The notes: generated by a model not told the origin, from the sequence alone. Positions 1 to 10,657 are shown, counted from the first letter of the stretch. The stretch is 64,000 nt of DNA from Anaeramoeba flamelloides (GCA_027625915.1 JANTQA010000012.1:3990501-4054500); one strand, 5' to 3'. Numbers and translations: made by a program.

Positions 1-173
1 ATTTGATAAACTATCGCGATTTTTGTAATTTTATCGTGACTGAAGCAGAAGCATCATTAAAACCTCTATTTTTTTCTTTTTAATATTCAGCAAAATGGAC
101 ATTCAAGAAGTACGTTCAATACGAATTCTTCGGATACATTGCAAATGTAATCATCCCATTTTTGTTAAGGTGA
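1..173 (+). pseudogene. Possible gene fragment at left edge
   Basis: This stretch is richer in G and C than what follows and may be the end of a gene that begins outside the window. After a possible acceptor (TTCAG ending at 90) an open frame at 91-173 reads like protein, with KKYVQYEFFGYIAN then a hydrophobic VIIPFLL, and stops just before the foldback element at 177. An earlier frame at 3-75 includes FCNFIVTEAEASLKP. I do not recognise a family. It may be a membrane-protein fragment cut by the adjacent insertion, or chance. Confidence 0.22.
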
Positions 174-176
174 TTC

Positions 177-501
177 GATCTTTTATCAACCGACCAAAAT
201 AAATTATTTTTTCAAAAAATGTTGTTTATTGATTTTTATTTTTTGTTCTATTCTAAATACCCACTGCCACAAAGTGGTAATTAAGAGTATTTTTGATTTA
301 TGAAGAAATTATTGAATTCTACTGTCATCTTTATTGGCTCTTTGTACTAATAACTGACTTAAATGAAAAACTAATTTGCATTAATATATTTCTATGTGTG
401 TTTTTAAGTACTTTGTGTGTTTTACAGTATAACAAAAAATAAAAACCAATAAACAACATTTTTTTAAAAAATAATTTATTTTGGTAGGTTGATAAAAGAT
501 C
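177..501. mobile_element. Foldback/MITE-like element G
   Basis: The ends are a long near-perfect inverted repeat of about 70 bases. The left arm begins GATCTTTTATCAACC and continues through an AAATTATTTT stretch to TTTTTATTTTTTGTT; the right arm is its complement and ends GGTTGATAAAAGATC at 501. The unpaired centre (about 250-430) has no coding potential. It has the structure of a non-autonomous DNA transposon. I see no second copy and no clear target duplication. Confidence 0.7.
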
Positions 502-707
502 TTATCCACTTTAAGGACTCTCCATATTGTGTTGTTTGTGGGTATTACTTTCTACTAACAACATATTTATTGACTTAAAGTAATGTTTATTCAAGAAATT
601 TTATTAAAAAATTTAAGTTTTTTTCGAAATTTTTTGGTAATTTGAGCAAAAATAATTTTCTTAACCAAATCCCAATTTACCTTCAAAAGGTTAAAAAAAT
701 AAAACTT

Positions 708-884
708 TCATTATGCCTAGTTCTATCCAAATTGTTTTTAATCGTAATATAGTTTGCTTAAAGCCTACTAGTATACCTGAAAATAATTTTGACAGAACAA
801 GCAACAATACACAAAAAAAAAAAAAAAACAATTTTAAAGTTGAATTATTTTGTTCGAAATTTTATTCAAGTTTTTTAATAAATG
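708..884 (+). other. Unassigned sequence before LINE fragment
   Basis: A short open frame starts at ATG 713 (residues MPSSIQIVFNRN) and runs through a poly-A stretch into the LINE fragment at about 885. The first 35 codons look mildly protein-like but match nothing I recognise. Most likely this is junk joined to the LINE piece. Confidence 0.2.
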
Positions 885-1515
885 AAAGTGTTATTCAATT
901 TGGATTAAAATTGAATCAAGATAAATCAGTTATCTGTCAAGTTCAACAATTCTAAAAATCAGAACATTTAAAAATTGTTTAAATAGATATTACTATGTAA
1001 TCAATAAAAATACAAATAAATTTTGTCCTTTATGTTTAAAATATGAACAGAAGAAAATTATAGATAATATTGATCATTTTTTATGGGTCTGTCCTTCCTA
1101 TGAAAATTACTGTTAATTGCAAAATAAAAAGATCAAAATTTTTTTTCAGCTTTCCAAAAAAAAAACAACTCTCCAAGAATTATAATAAATCATCAAAGTT
1201 AGGATTTCTAAAAGCTAAATTAATAATTTATGCTTCTTTTGGGAATTAAAAATTTGAAAAATACCCTGATTTTTCAAAACCTTTTATTGGAAAGCTGAAT
1301 GAAAAATTTTTTCAATTTATTTTCGAACAAATAGTATAGATTAATATTTCAAAACAAATTAAAAGAAATAAATCCTAATGGATTGATTTCACTTGTGATA
1401 GTTTGAAATTATTTTCATTAATTAATAATCATGAAATCTATGATTTTGTGCTTTAATTTCTGAAAGGTAATTTAAGTCTAATGGAAACTTAAAGTTTAAT
1501 TTACACTTCTTCAAC
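885..1515 (+). mobile_element. LINE fragment, copy L1 (RT thumb to 3' end)
   Basis: This is a non-LTR retrotransposon remnant. It starts with the post-catalytic reverse transcriptase motif FGLKLNQDK, which in copy L8 follows the FADD box. It then jumps by internal deletion to the C-terminal zinc-knuckle region: CPLC, then about 13 residues later DHFLWVCPSYE, a CCHC-like motif common near the C-terminus of LINE proteins. It ends with the family's 3' end, NNHEIYDF followed by a stop within a palindrome and AATAAAAAA. Element A1 (1110-1334) is inserted in it. The inverted partner L2 lies 300 bases downstream. Confidence 0.75.
1110..1334. mobile_element. MITE family A, copy 1
   Basis: A 225-base element with imperfect terminal inverted repeats of about 46 bases (ends CTGTTAATTGCAAAATAAA and, on the other strand, CTATTTGTTCGAAAATAAA; both arms finish in TTCAGCTTTCC), flanked by TA on each side. 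It interrupts LINE copy L1; the opposite-strand copy L2 has the same site empty. The TA flanks and CTRTT ends suggest a non-autonomous element mobilised by a Tc1/mariner-type transposase. A second copy is at 18810-19033. Confidence 0.8.
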
Positions 1516-1824
1516 AATAAAAAAAAGAAAGGTGCTTTTTTTAAAAAAAGCACCCCACTTCATTAAAAAAGAAAAAAATTCATTCAAGTTTTTGATCAAT
1601 AAATGTGTTCATTCAAATCTCCGATAAAATTCTAAAAATTACAATATTTTTGATTTTCCCTTGATTTACAATCTTTTGAACCATTTTTTCTATTTACAAA
1701 ATTGTATTTCAGTTCTCACAGAGCATAAAATTCGAATAGTCCTTAAAACTTTTTGATAGTTTACCATTTTAATGACACGGGGTACTTTAAAAAAAAAAAG
1801 AAAAGTTCTTTTTTTTTTATTACT

Positions 1825-2255
1825 GAAAAAGTGTAAATTACACTTTAAGTTTCCATTAGACTTAAATTACCTTTCAGAAATTTAAGCGTGGAATCATTGA
1901 TTTCATGATTATTAATTAATGAAAATAATTTCAAACTATCACAGTTTAAATTATTTCTATTAAAAGATTTATTTCTTTTAATTTATTTTGAAATATTAAT
2001 CTATTATTTTCATAGGAAGGACACCTATAAAAAATGATCAATATTTTCTATAATTTTCTTCTGTTCATATTTTAAACATAAAGGACAAAATTTATTTGAA
2101 TTTTTATTGATTACATAGTAATATCTATTTAAGCAATTTGTAAATGTCCTGATTTTTAGAATGGTTGAGCTTGACGGATAACTAAAATATTTTTGAGTTT
2201 TAAATAAATAATTTTGATTTTTTAATTATTGTGAAATATTTCTATGGAATGTCTT
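1825..2255 (-). mobile_element. LINE fragment, copy L2 (3' end)
   Basis: On the minus strand this matches the tail of copies L1 and L8: SYPSSSTI-like sequence, then CPLC, DHFL, the NNHEI motif, and a 3' end at about 1830-1845 where the stop lies in the palindrome AGTGTAAATTACACTT. It is inverted relative to L1, so the two form a long inverted repeat. Its 5' side (2256 on) is taken over by a palindromic cassette cluster. Confidence 0.72.
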
Positions 2256-2550
2256 CAAGTGCTGTAGAGTGCTGTAGAGCGCCTAGGTTTTTTTTAATTT
2301 CTGAAATTAAAAAAAACCGAACAACAGTTTTCCAGAGATTCAAAATAATAGAGAAAAACCAAAAAGATTTTACTAAATTCTTACAAATTCTGGAAAAGCT
2401 AATGGAAGTTTTATTGAGGTTTACTGTTTTATTTGTTAACTGTTCTAGGTTTTTTTTGAGGTTTTCTGTTTTATCTGTTAAGTGTTCTAGGTTTTTTTTG
2501 AGGTTTTACAAATAAACAGAAAACTGAAGAAAGCCTAACGACACTTCCAA
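2256..2550. repeat. Palindromic cassette cluster 1
   Basis: It begins with tandem ten-base-like words (GTGCTGTAGAGTGCTGTAGA), then CCTAGG, a hairpin TTTTTTTTAATTTC/GAAATTAAAAAAAA, a degenerate copy of the CCAGA...TCTGG hairpin (about 2331-2395), two direct copies of the half-palindrome GAGGTTTTCTGTTTTATCTG..GTTCTAGG, and ends GCCTAACGAC. It uses the same vocabulary as the clusters at 21.3-28.1 and 35.9 kb. It lies at the 5' edge of LINE copy L2, opposite in orientation to the clusters inside L4 and L5. Confidence 0.75.
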
Positions 2551-3055
2551 CTTGTAGAATTCAGCAACTCATGATAAAAAAAGTACTTTTCTTCACACTC
2601 CAGCCATTTCCTCGCATTTAAAGGTTGATTCCTCACTTTATTAAAAGAGAAAACTTTATAAACGTTTTAAAAAAGTATTCACATTTTTATTGATCGCGCT
2701 ATTAAAATCAGATTATATGAATTAAAATTTTTTCTCAAATTTTAAAAGTAAGCCTGACGAAATTTATAAAAAGAGGTCATTTGTAATTTACTTGAGTTTG
2801 ATCTTTGGGTTTTTTCGGCCAATAATTAGGAAAAATATTTGAATGTAAATTGAAATAAAAATTTTCTTGTATTACTGGGAAAATAACAGCAAGAAATATG
2901 TGCCAAAACTCAAAAGAAGAATAAACAACTCAACATATTTGCGAGTGGGTTGTTTGTGAACGTGAATATCAAATTGCTTCTTTCTTTCTTTTTTCAGATT
3001 TTTAGTTCTGTGATCATTTCGGAATGACAAAATCCAGAAAAAAATTACAACTTTT

Positions 3056-3329
3056 TTAATATCTTAAAATGGCAATTTCAGAAAAGAAATGGAAGTTACC
3101 TTCAAATTGGGAATCTGTTTCCCCTTCTGTTGTTGTTTCGTCAAGGGAGATTTTGATAGAAGAGAGATCACTCATATTTTCTTTATTGGGATTTTCTGTT
3201 TTTTTGAATACTAATTGATAGCAATGCTCCAAATTAAGAATCTTCTTTGTTGCATAAACAAAAGCGTAAAATTCTAATTTGTCAATAGTTTTTTGAAGGC
3301 ACACATAGCTAACGTCGTTTGATTTTCCA
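3056..3329 (-). CDS. Probable downstream exon of PAS-domain gene
   Basis: Read on the minus strand from about 3329 to the stop at 3056, an open frame gives SYVCLQKTIDK, then FVYATKKILNLEHC, QLVFKKTENPN and a threonine/glutamate-rich tail (DETTTEGETDSQFE). Composition and codon use are protein-like and unlike the flanks. It lies about 450 bases downstream of the PAS-encoding exon on the same strand, so I infer it is a later exon of that gene or of a decayed copy. Acceptors could be AAAG ending at 3330 or TTAG ending at 3309. A donor GGTAAC occurs shortly before the stop, so the frame may continue elsewhere. The family assignment is inference. Confidence 0.45.
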
Positions 3330-3574
3330 CTTTAAATAGGGATTTATTTTCAAATAAAAAGAAACAGAAAGAGAAATAGAAAAAGAAAAAGAAACAGTAA
3401 AAAAAAAAAAGAGAGCGATGTTTAAGCTTAATAAGAGTGTTGAAGAAAAGAGTGTAAGAAGAAGGCAATATTTACTTTTTCATTGGGCTAAATATGTTTA
3501 ATAAGTGGGTGGTTGTTTTGAGATTGTTGTGTGCTTGTAGACCTTTTTGATCATTTAGTTTGATTTGGTTGGAG

Positions 3575-3696
3575 AAGAAGAGTGTCATCCAAAAAAAAAA
3601 AGAGGAAATAAAAAGATTCATAAAAAGTGTCAAACAGTTTCCGAGTTTTAAAGGTTTTTTTTATAACTCTTTTTTTTTAGATGACGCTCTTCTTTT
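3575..3696. repeat. Short inverted repeat within PAS gene region
   Basis: AAGAAGAGTGTCATCC at 3575 pairs with GATGACGCTCTTCTT ending about 3696; runs of A and T inside extend the stem. The loop is about 80 bases. It could be a small foldback insertion separating the two PAS gene pieces. Confidence 0.5.
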
Positions 3697-3783
3697 GAAA
3701 ATAAGGCAAAAAAAGAATACAAAAAGTAAAAAGAAAATAGTTTTTTTTTTTGTTTTAATACAATACAAAGGTTCGTCAGGAAG

Positions 3784-3999
3784 TCAAAGAATTATGTGAA
3801 ACAATTTCAAACTCGGTGATAAATTGTAAAGTTTTTGGTTTAGAAGTTCGTTTTTTGCAGATCCAAACAATTCGTTCAGTGCTTTGTTTGTATATAAAAT
3901 TGAGAAATCAGTTTTTACAATAGCAACTGGTGAGTGAACTTTGTCCAACTTGCCGTAAAACTTTTTGGTTTGTTTTTTTGAAAGAATTTCGACTGACAT
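3784..3999 (-). CDS. PAS-domain protein, N-terminal exon or fragment
   Basis: The ATG is at 3999. The 71 codons start MSVEILSKKQTKKFYGKL and contain the hallmark start of a PAS fold: SPVAIVKTDFSILYTNKALNELFG, with the 'xxxIxxxNxAxxxxFG' pattern, then NELLNQKLYNLSPS. PAS domains are small sensory or protein-interaction folds. Only the first half of a PAS domain is encoded before a stop at 3784, so the rest must be spliced from downstream (an exon-like frame lies at 3056-3329) or this is a broken copy. The intervening 450 bases contain a small inverted repeat (3575-3696). No effector domain is visible. Confidence 0.55.
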   Translation of the reverse strand: MSVEILSKKQTKKFYGKLDKVHSPVAIVKTDFSILYTNKALNELFGSAKNELLNQKLYNLSPSLKLFHIIL

Positions 4000-4692
4000 T
4001 TAGAATGGCTGAGAGGAAATGAGGAAATTAAAAAATAAATTTGAAAAAATAATTTGTCTTTTTGCAATTAGAACATATTTAGAGAGAAAGGAATATTTTT
4101 TGTTATTTTTGGGTGGTGGTATTCTTTTTTTTGCATTTATTGATTGAAAAAATTTATTGGTTATTTATTAGGAATGAGTGATATGGAACAATTTGGAATT
4201 GACTGTATTTCTAATCCTATGGTTTTAGTGGTTACAATTTTTAGATTTTGTTGTGAAAAAATTTACCAAATAAAATAATTAAGATTTTTTGGAATTTTGT
4301 TTTTTTAATACCGAATATTTGTCTTCTTAATTTTGTCGACTAAAATAATGTAATAAACACCCTAATTACACATCAATTTTTTTAAAAAAAAACCAAAAAC
4401 TTCATTTGGGTAAGAAAATAACTTGAATTCTTTTTAAATTTAATGATATTTTGATTATCTCTAAAACATTCTTGAATTAATTTGAAAAAAAAAACTTATT
4501 ATGCTACTCTTAGCCTTTTTTATGGTATCTTCTGTTTTTTTTTCATTTATTCTTTCGTAGTTGGAAATTAGAATAAATTTTTATATTTATGAGGCAAAAT
4601 GGAAGAAAATCTTTTCCAAGGAAAAAATCTCTGGAACCAAATCTATAGTTAGTTTTATGAAAATTGTTATTGCTGAATAATTATTTTTTTTT
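4000..4692. other. Intergenic, no feature seen
   Basis: AT-rich sequence upstream of the PAS exon with long A and T runs. I see no gene, RNA or clear repeat. Confidence 0.5.
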
Positions 4693-4925
4693 AAAGAATC
4701 AAACTTTTAAAATATAAACGCAACCAGTTTTTAGAATGATGATTAGTCATAAATTACCCTTGTTCAAAACACCATTCAATCAAAAAAAAAGAATCACATA
4801 TTACCATTGTCCAAACTTTAGTAAACCTCATTAAAACCCGATTATTTTCAAAAAAGTAGATCTACAAAGTTTATCAAACAATTAAATGAGTATTCTAGAG
4901 ACACCTTTACTTGATGGACTTTGAA
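4693..4925 (+). repeat. Dispersed repeat J, copy 1
   Basis: This matches 31858-32092 in inverted orientation over about 230 bases. Shared blocks include AAGAATCAAA, ACACCATTCAATCAA, AAACCTC.TAAAAC, AAAAGTAGATCTAC and GAGTATTCTA.AGACACC. Neither copy codes convincingly. Family unknown; probably an old interspersed element. Confidence 0.6.
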
Positions 4926-5020
4926 TATGTTTATTACTGAGCTCATAAAAAAACTGTTTATTTAGAAAAAGGAAATGCTTTTAGTTGAAAGAAATTACAC
5001 AATAATTTTCTAAATAGTAT

Positions 5021-5394
5021 ACAAGTGTAAATAAGGAATGTTGTAAAAAATAGAGTTTTTACAATTTTAGAGATAAATAAAGAGTTATATGTATTTTTCC
5101 AAATTTATGAAATAGTAAACAAAATATCCATTTTGATTTTGGATCTCAAATGGATTTTCAATATAAAATCGTTTGGCAAATACCAATACTTGGTTTCTAA
5201 AATGATTTTTTTTTAAATTTGAAATATTGTTGTTTGCCAAACGATTTTTTGATTAAAATTGTTATGAGTCTATAAAAATAATCAGATATTATATTTACTA
5301 TTACAAAAATTTGTGGGTAATTACATTTAACTTTTTATTTATCGCTAAAATAGTAAAAACTCTATTTTTTTATCACATTCATATTTACTCTGTA
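5021..5394. mobile_element. MITE family C, copy 1
   Basis: About 374 bases with long imperfect terminal inverted repeats: the left end ACAAGTGTAAATAAGGAATG runs on to AGAGATAAATAAAGAGTT, and the right end is its complement. A second inner stem (CGTTTGGCAAA...TTTGCCAAACG) folds the centre. Related copies are at 48165-49304 (interrupted by D) and 40973-41055 (partial). No coding capacity. Confidence 0.78.
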
Positions 5395-5567
5395 AAACAA
5401 TTTAGAAAGGTGAATTGGATTATTATCACACCAAGGATTGTTTATAAAGACCATTTTTTATAAAAATTAACCTTCAAAATTACAGATAGTATTGATATTT
5501 AAATGAATAAAATTGATGCACGTGTAGGTAGAGAATAAAAATGTATTTTTACCGAATTAGGAAATAT

Positions 5568-5745
5568 TGTCAGTTCCACTTTAAAGACACAAACTTACAA
5601 AAAAATTTCAAATTAATGCACAAAATTCAAATTCTAGTAAAATTATTTGTAAAATCCAAATTCTAAAAAATGTGCTTTAATTTGAGATTTTTCATTTCAT
5701 TAAATTTTATTGAAATTTTGTGACTTAAAAGTGGAACTCCCTGTA
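5568..5745. mobile_element. MITE family B, copy 1
   Basis: Terminal inverted repeats CAGTTCCACTTTAAAGACAC on the left and the complement of GTGACTTAAAAGTGGAACT on the right. One of four copies (also 14493, 40774 and 41056). In better-preserved copies the ends read TACAGTCAGTTCCAC, a typical Tc1/mariner-like terminus beginning CAGT with TA flanks. It cannot encode a transposase. Confidence 0.8.
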
Positions 5746-5759
5746 CAGGGTTTATACTG

Positions 5760-7880
5760 TTATGTAATAATAAATCTAAACGTTTATAATTTTTTAATTA
5801 AATAAGTAATTCTTTGATTTTTTGTCAAATTGTTTTTAGTTACACAATTTTGTCAAACCTTTATCTTTATTAAAAAAATAGATTTATGAAATAATATTGT
5901 TATAACAACATATAGAGACTTACTAAATCTATGTTTAAGAACAAAAAGTATTTTTTTTTTGATCTCAAAGGTTAAGTACTAAAACTGATCAAATGAAACC
6001 GACAATAAATAAGTAAAAAAGGTATTGATTTCTTAAAGCACTATTGAAAAAAAAATCTGTAAAAAAAAATCAAAGGTAAAATGTTTTGGCTTAGAAAATA
6101 TACAAAATTTGTGAAAATTTTTTAAAATAATATATTAAAATTTCAGAAAAAGTGACTTATTTGTAAAAATTTTACACATTAATTAAAAAAACACAAATTG
6201 AAAAATAAAATTGAAATAATAAATGAAATTAAAAAGAAATAATCTACCGTATCTCAAAATAAAAGTGAAAACCACCTCTCATTGGAAATATTACAAAGGA
6301 TAAAAATAAAGATCCACCAATAAAAGAAAAATTTTGACAAAATACAAAAATAAATTGGTAAAAATAATATTAGAATGATAATAAAAAAAAACTTACCCTT
6401 TTCAATACACTTGCATTTTATTCTTACACCGGTACCACAAATTATAACTTTCAGATAGTTAAATAATATAATGTATTTTTTTTTTAAGTTATATAATACC
6501 CCAGATCCAAGTAGGAAGAATTTGATTTAAATAAGTTAATTGGGGAAATATGTTTTTATTTTTATTTTTCAAGGAGGAAAATTATGATTTATTCTCACAA
6601 AAAATTGATCAAGTAAGAAGATTTTCCCCTTAAAAGTCAATTATATTTTTATATTATTATTATTTATTTGTTTTTTATTTGTTTTTTATTTTTTTTATTT
6701 TTATTTATTTTTATTTAGTTTTTTAGTTATTGTTTCATGACCCCCCCTTTCAAATTTTAAATAAATAAATATATATATATAATTGTTGTTCGAGTATATT
6801 CAAGTCTCAAAATAATTCTCGGATACTCTTTATCTGAATAATGGTTCAATCTACATTTTTACATTATAAGTTCCTTTTGATATTTAAACTGAACATAAAA
6901 TATTGTACAATTTTACACTTCTTCAACAACTATAATAAAACATCATTTTTTCATAATTTTTTATTTTTATTTGATTTCATTTTTTTAATTGGTAGATAAA
7001 ATTATGAAACTAGGACCCTAGAAACTGTAATTTGTATTTAAATATTTAAATATTTATACCAATTAGAGTTTTCAAAGATCCAATTTCAGATACCATATAT
7101 CTCAAATCTGGGATAAGGTATATCATATAACTAAGGAAAATATATATATAAAACATTGAAAAAAAAATATTAATTTTTGGATTTTTCAGGTCCAACTTTA
7201 TTTTTATTTTTTAGGGGATAATACTATAATTAATTATTTAAGAATCCAATTTATATATATATATATATATTAATTGAGGAGATTGTGGGAGAAAAAAAAG
7301 CACCGATTTCCATATTTTTAAAGGAATTGTGTGAATCTATAATCTTTTTTCATTATATATAGCTTATTAAATAAAATTTTACTAAATTAAAAAATTGATA
7401 CGAAAACATTTGAAAAAGGATTTATACATACTAAATAAATTCAAAAAAATATATTCAGATAAAAAACATTTTTTTACCAACTGTTTATTTCTTTTTTTAC
7501 TATTTATATATATTCATCCAAATCATATTATGAAATATTATAAGACATAAAACTGTATTTACTATTGTAAAAATGTAAATAGCATAATAAACTGAAAAAG
7601 GGTTATGGAAGTTTATCATTAACAAAAAAATTAATAACATATAAAAAAATAGAAGCTATCTATTTTTTTTTTTTTTTTTGGTAATGTAATTGAAATACAA
7701 ATCCATAAAAAAACTTTCATTATTTTTAATCTTCAATTACAAAAATGAAAAAAAATCAAATGTTTAAATAATAAAAAAAATGATGATCAAAGAAAACTTT
7801 CAACTTTCTGTTGTTTCTGTGATTTCTTGGTTTTGGGAAGATTTAATTTTTGTCTCTGTTTATGAAAATATTTTTTTTCT
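5760..7880. other. Intergenic, low-complexity AT-rich
   Basis: No gene seen. It contains short TA repeats (about 6767 and 7251-7270), T-rich homopolymers and, at about 6905-6935, a stretch ACACTTCTTCAACAACTATAAT resembling the 3' terminus of the LINE family (weak). Confidence 0.5.
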
Positions 7881-8016
7881 CTTATGAAGTAAGAAAAATT
7901 GAAAATTTTCTATCATAATCTGATAGAAATTGAATTTTAATTTTCAAACAACCCAATTTTATAATATGCAACTCATCTGTATATCTATTACAATTCCACT
8001 TAAGGCAGGAATACCA

Positions 8017-8017
<1 letters not shown>

Positions 8018-8055
<38 letters not shown>
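8018..8055. repeat. (TA)n microsatellite
   Basis: Uninterrupted alternating TA of about 38 bases. Apparent reading frames across it are repeat artefacts. Confidence 0.9.
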
Positions 8056-8064
<9 letters not shown>

Positions 8065-8139
8065 CAAAAAAATTAGGTGAGCTGATCTAATTTGGAATTG
8101 TAAAAAAGTTAAATTATGACTACTTTTTTTCTCCAACTA

Positions 8140-8920
8140 GTAATTTTTTTTTCTTAGTGTTAAAAGAGTTTACAATTTTCAAGAGTTTTAAACGGAAAAT
8201 CGACTCTGTGTTGCTTTGGCGTTTTCAAAATAGAGAATCGAACTATTTTAATTGTTTTAAATTCAAACCCCCAACTTAAATGGCAAAATCGTGAATTCTC
8301 ATTGTTTTTCAAGGTTTTTAAGGCAATTACATCCTACTTATTTTGCAAGTTTTTTTCTTGTTTTTTAGTTATTTCGTTTGCATTTTTCACATACCAGAGA
8401 GAAAAAGTATGATTTCAAAAGAATCCAAGAAGTTTTTCAAAAAATAAAAAAATAAAACAATAGAATAAAATAAAAAAAATGTAACAAATTTCAAAAAAAA
8501 GCAATTTTTTAAGTCTTTTGTGATTTTAAAACGAAAAATTGCACCACCTGATATATATAATTCTTCACTGAAAAGCAATTTACAAGATTAAATTGTTTAA
8601 TTTACCATTTAAAAGTTATTTGACAATAGTTAAATCCTATTATTATTCATTATTTTAATGGCTTAAAAACTTTGATTTGTAATCAAATGAAAATTATATT
8701 CTATCCCTTTTTTTTTTTTTTTTGAGTTTAAATATACTTTTTATTTATTTTTTCTTTTAGAAAAAATAGAAAGTTGACTTCTCTAAAAAGAAAAACAAAC
8801 AATATTTATATAAAGTTTAAAACATTTTATAAATTTATTAAAATAAAATAAAATTCGTTAAAAATATTTTTTTACTATTTTCAAAACATACATACATAAA
8901 TATATATATATTCGCCTCAA
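8140..8920. other. 3' flank of lipase gene
   Basis: Mostly AT-rich. On the minus strand a stretch around 8150-8320 and another at 8500-8578 (residues SGGAIFRFKITKDLKN) look slightly protein-like but have no recognisable family or convincing splice sites. The lipase transcript must end here; several AATAAA-like strings are present but none stands out. Confidence 0.3.
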
Positions 8921-10657
8921 TTAATTTTTTTGATAATATTTTTTAACGTCAATAATTGCTTTTTTATAAGAATCCAAAAAATGATGCTGGAAAAATCCGT
9001 TTTTTACTGAAATTTGCAAAAATTCCTCTGGTGATTTTTCGCTCATCCAATGTTTTGAATCTTGATCAACTTGAATATATAAAATTTTACCAGGTGGCCC
9101 CATTTCAATTTCCGTTCTTCTTAGCATTTCTTCTTTGCTCAATGACTTAGGTTTGAAAGGTCTGAATTTTGAAATATTATCTTTTTCTTCTTCCTTTTCT
9201 TTTTCTTTTTCTTCTTTCTTTACTTCATCATCATCGTATTCGTCATCATCGTAGTCATCAGCATCATACTCTTCTATGACACTTTCTTCCTTTTCTTTTT
9301 CTTCATCACGTTCTTCCTCTTGTTCATTTTTTTCATTCCCTTGGTTATCCTGATCCAAAATTGTACTCATATCATTTTCATTTTCTTCTTTTCCTTTATT
9401 ATTATCCTCTATGAATACATTTTTATCTTTTGCAATTTCAAGCACAATATTTTCGTCTGAAGAAGACAAAGATGAATTAGGAGAATTCTTTTTTTTCCTT
9501 TTTTTGCTATTCTCTTTTATTTTTTGTTGAATTTCTTTTGTTTTTTTTTCGAAACATTCACTCGTCTTTCTGGCAAGCTCGGAGCCATTTTCCAATCCAG
9601 ACAAAACCAGCTTTGATAATTTACAAAAGAAAGGTGAAATATTAAATTTATTATCGATTTCTTCCAAACTGCTTTTAAAAGAATTAGCTATTCTGACAAT
9701 TTCTTTTTCGATTTCTTCAGATTTTTCCCAATTCTCCCATGTGTTTTTTGGTTTATCAATTAAGAAATACTCGCTGGCCTTTTTCAAGTCTTGTACAAGA
9801 CACTTTTTCCAGTCAACACTTAATAGTTTGATTCTTAAATGGTTACACGATTTAAATGACATTCTTGGGATGATGTCATTTCTTAAAACCACTGTAGTCA
9901 CATGGTCTTTTAATGAAGCCGAAGTTGCCTTATCAAAAACAGGTGGGCATGCAAGGCAATAACTGTGTAAATCGGGTATTCTGTCTTTCCACATGTAGGC
10001 TAAAATGGCTGCTGTGCCCGCGCCAAGGCTATGCCCCACCAGGACCAATTTGCAATCCTCAGTTTTTTGCAAAAATTCGTACACAACATCAAAGAGATGA
10101 TAGTCAAGCCATTTGGCAGCATTGTAAATCCCCAGGTGTGCATACACCCCTTCTTGAATGGGCTCAACAATTAGGGCTAAATCTGTCAAGGCGTCAACCA
10201 TGGAATTGGTGCCTCGGATCGAGAGAACTAATTCGTTTTGTTTGTCGTCGTGCCACAAAAAGTATGCTGGCTTTAAGGTTTTTTCTTGCCACTCTGCCTT
10301 GATGACATTCTCAATTTTTAAACAGCAGTTTTTCGAAATCAATTCAGGATTTTTCAAATACACATACTCGGAGTAATTGCACATCCTCTTTAGTGTTTTT
10401 AATAATTGTGCGTCTGTCAGTGCTGGAGTGGGCGGGGATTCTTTTAATAACTTTGTGTATTTTTCATTTTCGGCTTGTTGGTAATAATGGAACGAAATCA
10501 AAAAATTGGGATAGTTCACGGTTAAAAAGTTGGTGTTTATATCAATTATTTTCATTTGATCAAAGATTTGCTGGATCGCAACTGCACATAATTTGACCTC
10601 CTCTGTTACCATCTCATCAATTTTTTTGTATAACTGTAATTTTGATTTTTGGAGCAT
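8921..10657 (-). CDS. Class 3 lipase (sn1-diacylglycerol lipase-like)
   Basis: A single uninterrupted frame of 578 codons from ATG 10657. Residues 130-270 form an alpha/beta hydrolase core of the lipase class 3 family: beta strand plus oxyanion region LVLSIRGTNSMVDALTDL (143-160), nucleophile elbow VGHSLGAG (207-214, Ser210), and VVLRNDIIPRMS with the catalytic Asp at 261. The likely catalytic His is H558 or H559 in FFQHHFLDSYKKAI, matching the His-X2-3-D-x-Y end of diacylglycerol lipases. Between Asp and His sits an insertion of some 250 residues: a helical part, then a lysine- and acid-rich disordered part (380-495). No signal peptide or membrane segment is visible, so the protein should be cytosolic or peripheral, unlike animal DAGLs with four N-terminal helices. 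Expected reaction: hydrolysis of an acyl ester of acylglycerol or phospholipid. Substrate unknown. Confidence 0.88.
   Translation of the reverse strand: MLQKSKLQLYKKIDEMVTEEVKLCAVAIQQIFDQMKIIDINTNFLTVNYPNFLISFHYYQQAENEKYTKLLKESPPTPALTDAQLLKTLKRMCNYSEYVYLKNPELISKNCCLKIENVIKAEWQEKTLKPAYFLWHDDKQNELVLSIRGTNSMVDALTDLALIVEPIQEGVYAHLGIYNAAKWLDYHLFDVVYEFLQKTEDCKLVLVGHSLGAGTAAILAYMWKDRIPDLHSYCLACPPVFDKATSASLKDHVTTVVLRNDIIPRMSFKSCNHLRIKLLSVDWKKCLVQDLKKASEYFLIDKPKNTWENWEKSEEIEKEIVRIANSFKSSLEEIDNKFNISPFFCKLSKLVLSGLENGSELARKTSECFEKKTKEIQQKIKENSKKRKKKNSPNSSLSSSDENIVLEIAKDKNVFIEDNNKGKEENENDMSTILDQDNQGNEKNEQEEERDEEKEKEESVIEEYDADDYDDDEYDDDEVKKEEKEKEKEEEKDNISKFRPFKPKSLSKEEMLRRTEIEMGPPGKILYIQVDQDSKHWMSEKSPEEFLQISVKNGFFQHHFLDSYKKAIIDVKKYYQKN

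Noticed and set aside
8200-8262. Possible tRNA on minus strand (AGTTCGATTCT)
   Set aside because: A B-box-like string only; no A box and no cloverleaf stems.
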